A stretch of DNA of 64,000 nucleotides, from assembly GCF_900114915.1 (NCBI RefSeq), contig NZ_FOUS01000023.1:1-64000 (forward strand), given 5' to 3'. Of the stretch, positions 62,301 through 64,000 are shown in pieces. This DNA comes from Bradyrhizobium sp. Rc3b (GTDB lineage: Bacteria; Pseudomonadota; Alphaproteobacteria; Rhizobiales; Xanthobacteraceae). The notes below the pieces were generated by a model, which searched no databases, was not told where the DNA came from, and worked only from the letters and a program-made list of their open reading frames with translations. The stretch's first letter is position 1. The number at the start of each line of letters is the position of its first letter. The translations under genes and the position numbers were made by a program.

Positions 62301-64000
62301 ATGTTGTGCCTGGGACTGAGTGGCGGACTTGACAGAATCTATGAAAGTTCGCCGGAGCTGCCGAATACATTTCTTCACGATGGCGCTGCGGTTCTTGTGA
62401 GGGATGGCCGCGTGATTGCTGCTGTCGAAGAGGAACGCCTCAACCGCGTCAAGCACTCCAACAAGTTCCCGAGCAATTCAATCCGATACTGCCTTTCTAC
62501 CGCAGGAGTTGAGCTCGGCGAGATCGACCGTATCGCGTTCTACGCGACTGAAGGCTACTGCAATACAATGCTCCAGCGTCTTTCTGTTTCTAAGCCCGTT
62601 CCGTTAGACGCCAAACTGTTGCTGCGCCAGCTGCTGGCACGGGAGTTCGGCGCTGAGATCGATCCGTCGCGGCTTTCCTTCGTGAATCACCACGAAGCGC
62701 ATGCCGTGAGCGCGTTTGCCATGTCCGGGTTCGAGCAAAGTCTCGTTTTTGCGATCGACGGCGGTGGCGATTTTCTCTCCGGCTTATTGGCGGTGGGGTC
62801 TGGCACCGAAATTGCGCAACTTGCAAGCTTCCCGGAACCTAACTCCCTGGGGCTGTTCTATCTCGAGACGATCCGATATCTCGGCTACGGGTTGTTCGAC
62901 GAGTACAAAGTGATGGGGCTTGCCCCGTATGGTAATCCCACCACCTATCGCGAGCTCTTCTCGCAGTTATACGAGTTGTTGGAAAACGGTGACTATCGCG
63001 TTCACCTGGATCGGATCGGTCCGGCCCTGGTCCGCAACATCGAGGTTCGGCGAAAAGGAATGCCATTCACTCAACAGCATCGAGATGTCAGCGCTTCGCT
63101 GCAGGAGGCGCTGGAGCGGATCGTGTTTCACATCCTGCGGCACCATCGTGAAGCGACGGGCATTACACGCTTGTGCTTGGCTGGGGGGGTAGCCCATAAT
63201 TGCACTCTGAACGGTAAGCTTCTTTATTCCGGGCTATTTGACGACATCTTTGTTCAACCCGCGGCGCACGACGCCGGTTGCGCGCTCGGCGCTGCATTGA
63301 TGCTGTCAAATGAGCTGGGCAGGCCGGCGCCGCGGGAGCGACTAGCGGAGGTTTATTGGGGGCCCGATCTCGGCAACGAGCAAGCCATTGAGCATGAGCT
63401 CAATGCATGGTCAGGCCACCTCGACATTCAACGAAGTGATGACATAGCATCCAGTGCGGCAGACTGGATGGCGAATGGCGCTGTTCTCGGCTGGGTTCAG
63501 GGGCGCTCTGAATTCGGCCCACGTGCGCTTGGTAACCGCAGCATTCTTGCGGACCCGCGGCCTACGGCAAACAAGGACCGCATAAACGCGATGGTCAAGA
63601 AGCGCGAGGGCTATCGCCCGTTTGCGCCATCTGTACTGGAGGAGGATGCGAGCGAGTTCTTTGAGATCCCGGACGGCACGCGGCAGCTCCCCTTCATGAA
63701 CTTCGTGGTTCGTGTGCGTGAAGCCAAGCGTAACGTGCTCGGTGCGATCACGCACGTTGATGGGACCGCTCGGCTCCAGACGGTATCGCGCGAGACAAAC
63801 CCCACCTATTGGGATGTAATTAATGCGTTCAAGAGGCGAACCGGCGTCCCGGTTCTTCTAAATACGTCATTTAACAACAATGCCGAGCCGATCGTGGAGT
63901 CCGTTTCAGATGCGATCACCACGTTCTTGACGACTGACCTGGACGGACTGGCTGTTGGGCCTTTCCTCGTCAGGAAGCGGGCAGCATCACTGCAGGATTG
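62301..64000 (+). CDS. nolO: Nod factor carbamoyltransferase NolO (3' end beyond the window)
   Basis: A carbamoyltransferase related to NodU, open from ATG 62301 (GGAG eight bases upstream) to the right edge, 566 codons so far; NolO of other rhizobia is about 680 residues. The start MLCLGLSGGL and FLHDGAAVLVRDGRVIAAVE form the Kae1-like domain. Further motifs are FVNHHEAHAVSAFAMSGFEQ, FAIDGGGDFLSG, CLAGGVAHNCTLNGKL and the C-terminal FGPRALGNRSILADPR followed by LLNTSFNNNAEPIVES. It adds a 3- or 4-O-carbamoyl group. It is likely the last known step of the operon in this window and may continue to nodZ. Confidence 0.93.
   Translation, partial: MLCLGLSGGLDRIYESSPELPNTFLHDGAAVLVRDGRVIAAVEEERLNRVKHSNKFPSNSIRYCLSTAGVELGEIDRIAFYATEGYCNTMLQRLSVSKPVPLDAKLLLRQLLAREFGAEIDPSRLSFVNHHEAHAVSAFAMSGFEQSLVFAIDGGGDFLSGLLAVGSGTEIAQLASFPEPNSLGLFYLETIRYLGYGLFDEYKVMGLAPYGNPTTYRELFSQLYELLENGDYRVHLDRIGPALVRNIEVRRKGMPFTQQHRDVSASLQEALERIVFHILRHHREATGITRLCLAGGVAHNCTLNGKLLYSGLFDDIFVQPAAHDAGCALGAALMLSNELGRPAPRERLAEVYWGPDLGNEQAIEHELNAWSGHLDIQRSDDIASSAADWMANGAVLGWVQGRSEFGPRALGNRSILADPRPTANKDRINAMVKKREGYRPFAPSVLEEDASEFFEIPDGTRQLPFMNFVVRVREAKRNVLGAITHVDGTARLQTVSRETNPTYWDVINAFKRRTGVPVLLNTSFNNNAEPIVESVSDAITTFLTTDLDGLAVGPFLVRKRAASLQD

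Noticed and set aside
36524..64000. Insertion sequences or transposases
   Set aside because: I looked for DDE/transposase-like frames and terminal repeats in the decayed stretches and saw none that I could support.

Overview
The window looks like part of a Bradyrhizobium-type symbiotic/accessory region. The evidence is a complete common nodulation cluster in the bradyrhizobial order (nolA, nodD2, nodD1, nod box, nodY/K, nodABCSUIJ, nolO), GC-rich alphaproteobacterial codon use in several blocks, many catabolic and ABC/TTT transport genes, and an unusually large number of decayed genes. Species cannot be assigned from sequence inspection alone.

Layout. 0-1.3 kb: the 3' end of acetyl-CoA synthetase, an internally deleted pyrophosphatase remnant and a frameshifted adenylate kinase. 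1.5-8.7 kb: an XRE-cupin regulator, an AapQMP-type amino-acid ABC importer, an amidohydrolase stub, a Cys/Met-metabolism PLP enzyme and a matching periplasmic binding protein. These are tied together by a recurring palindrome, GGGCAA-N4-TTGCCC. 8.7-13.6 kb: a frameshifted LysR gene, class II aldolase, MHS-family MFS transporter, DsbA-fold isomerase and RidA. 13.7-26.3 kb: two divergent units. Leftward run tetR, acuI-like reductase, tctB, tctA and a SnoaL-like gene. Rightward run tctC, an acyl-CoA dehydrogenase, a two-subunit CoA-transferase, a frameshifted ThDP enzyme, a MOSC protein, a phthalate-dioxygenase-reductase-type flavoprotein, an XRE-cupin regulator and a GST. This reads as import, CoA activation and oxidation of an unidentified organic acid.

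27.2-34.8 kb is a propionate (methylmalonyl-CoA) module: an ScfR/RamB-type regulator divergent from pccB-pccA-methylmalonyl-CoA mutase. 34.9-37.2 kb holds a MocR/PdxR-type regulator and a PaiB-like FMN-binding protein. 37.3-39.3 kb is a collapsed sulfonate/nitrate-type ABC cluster with fragments of a monooxygenase, a binding protein, an ATPase joined to a permease, and a flavoprotein. It is followed by hemN with a FixK-like box.

40.7-49.9 kb is sparse and decayed. It contains a TauE/SafE stub, an outer-membrane beta-barrel gene, small conserved-looking proteins, a nod box on the minus strand in front of a broken gene, a luciferase-like monooxygenase and a Leu/Ile/Val-type binding protein. 50.3-64.0 kb is the nodulation cluster. 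NolA and two NodD proteins are the regulators. One nod box upstream of nodY/K drives synthesis of the chitin-oligosaccharide backbone (NodC), its N-deacetylation (NodB), N-acylation (NodA), N-methylation (NodS), carbamoylation (NodU, NolO) and export (NodIJ). A 29-bp repeat unit occurs four times between 41 and 53 kb, three of them around livK-like, nolA and nodD2.

All functional calls are by family recognition from sequence. No searches were run.
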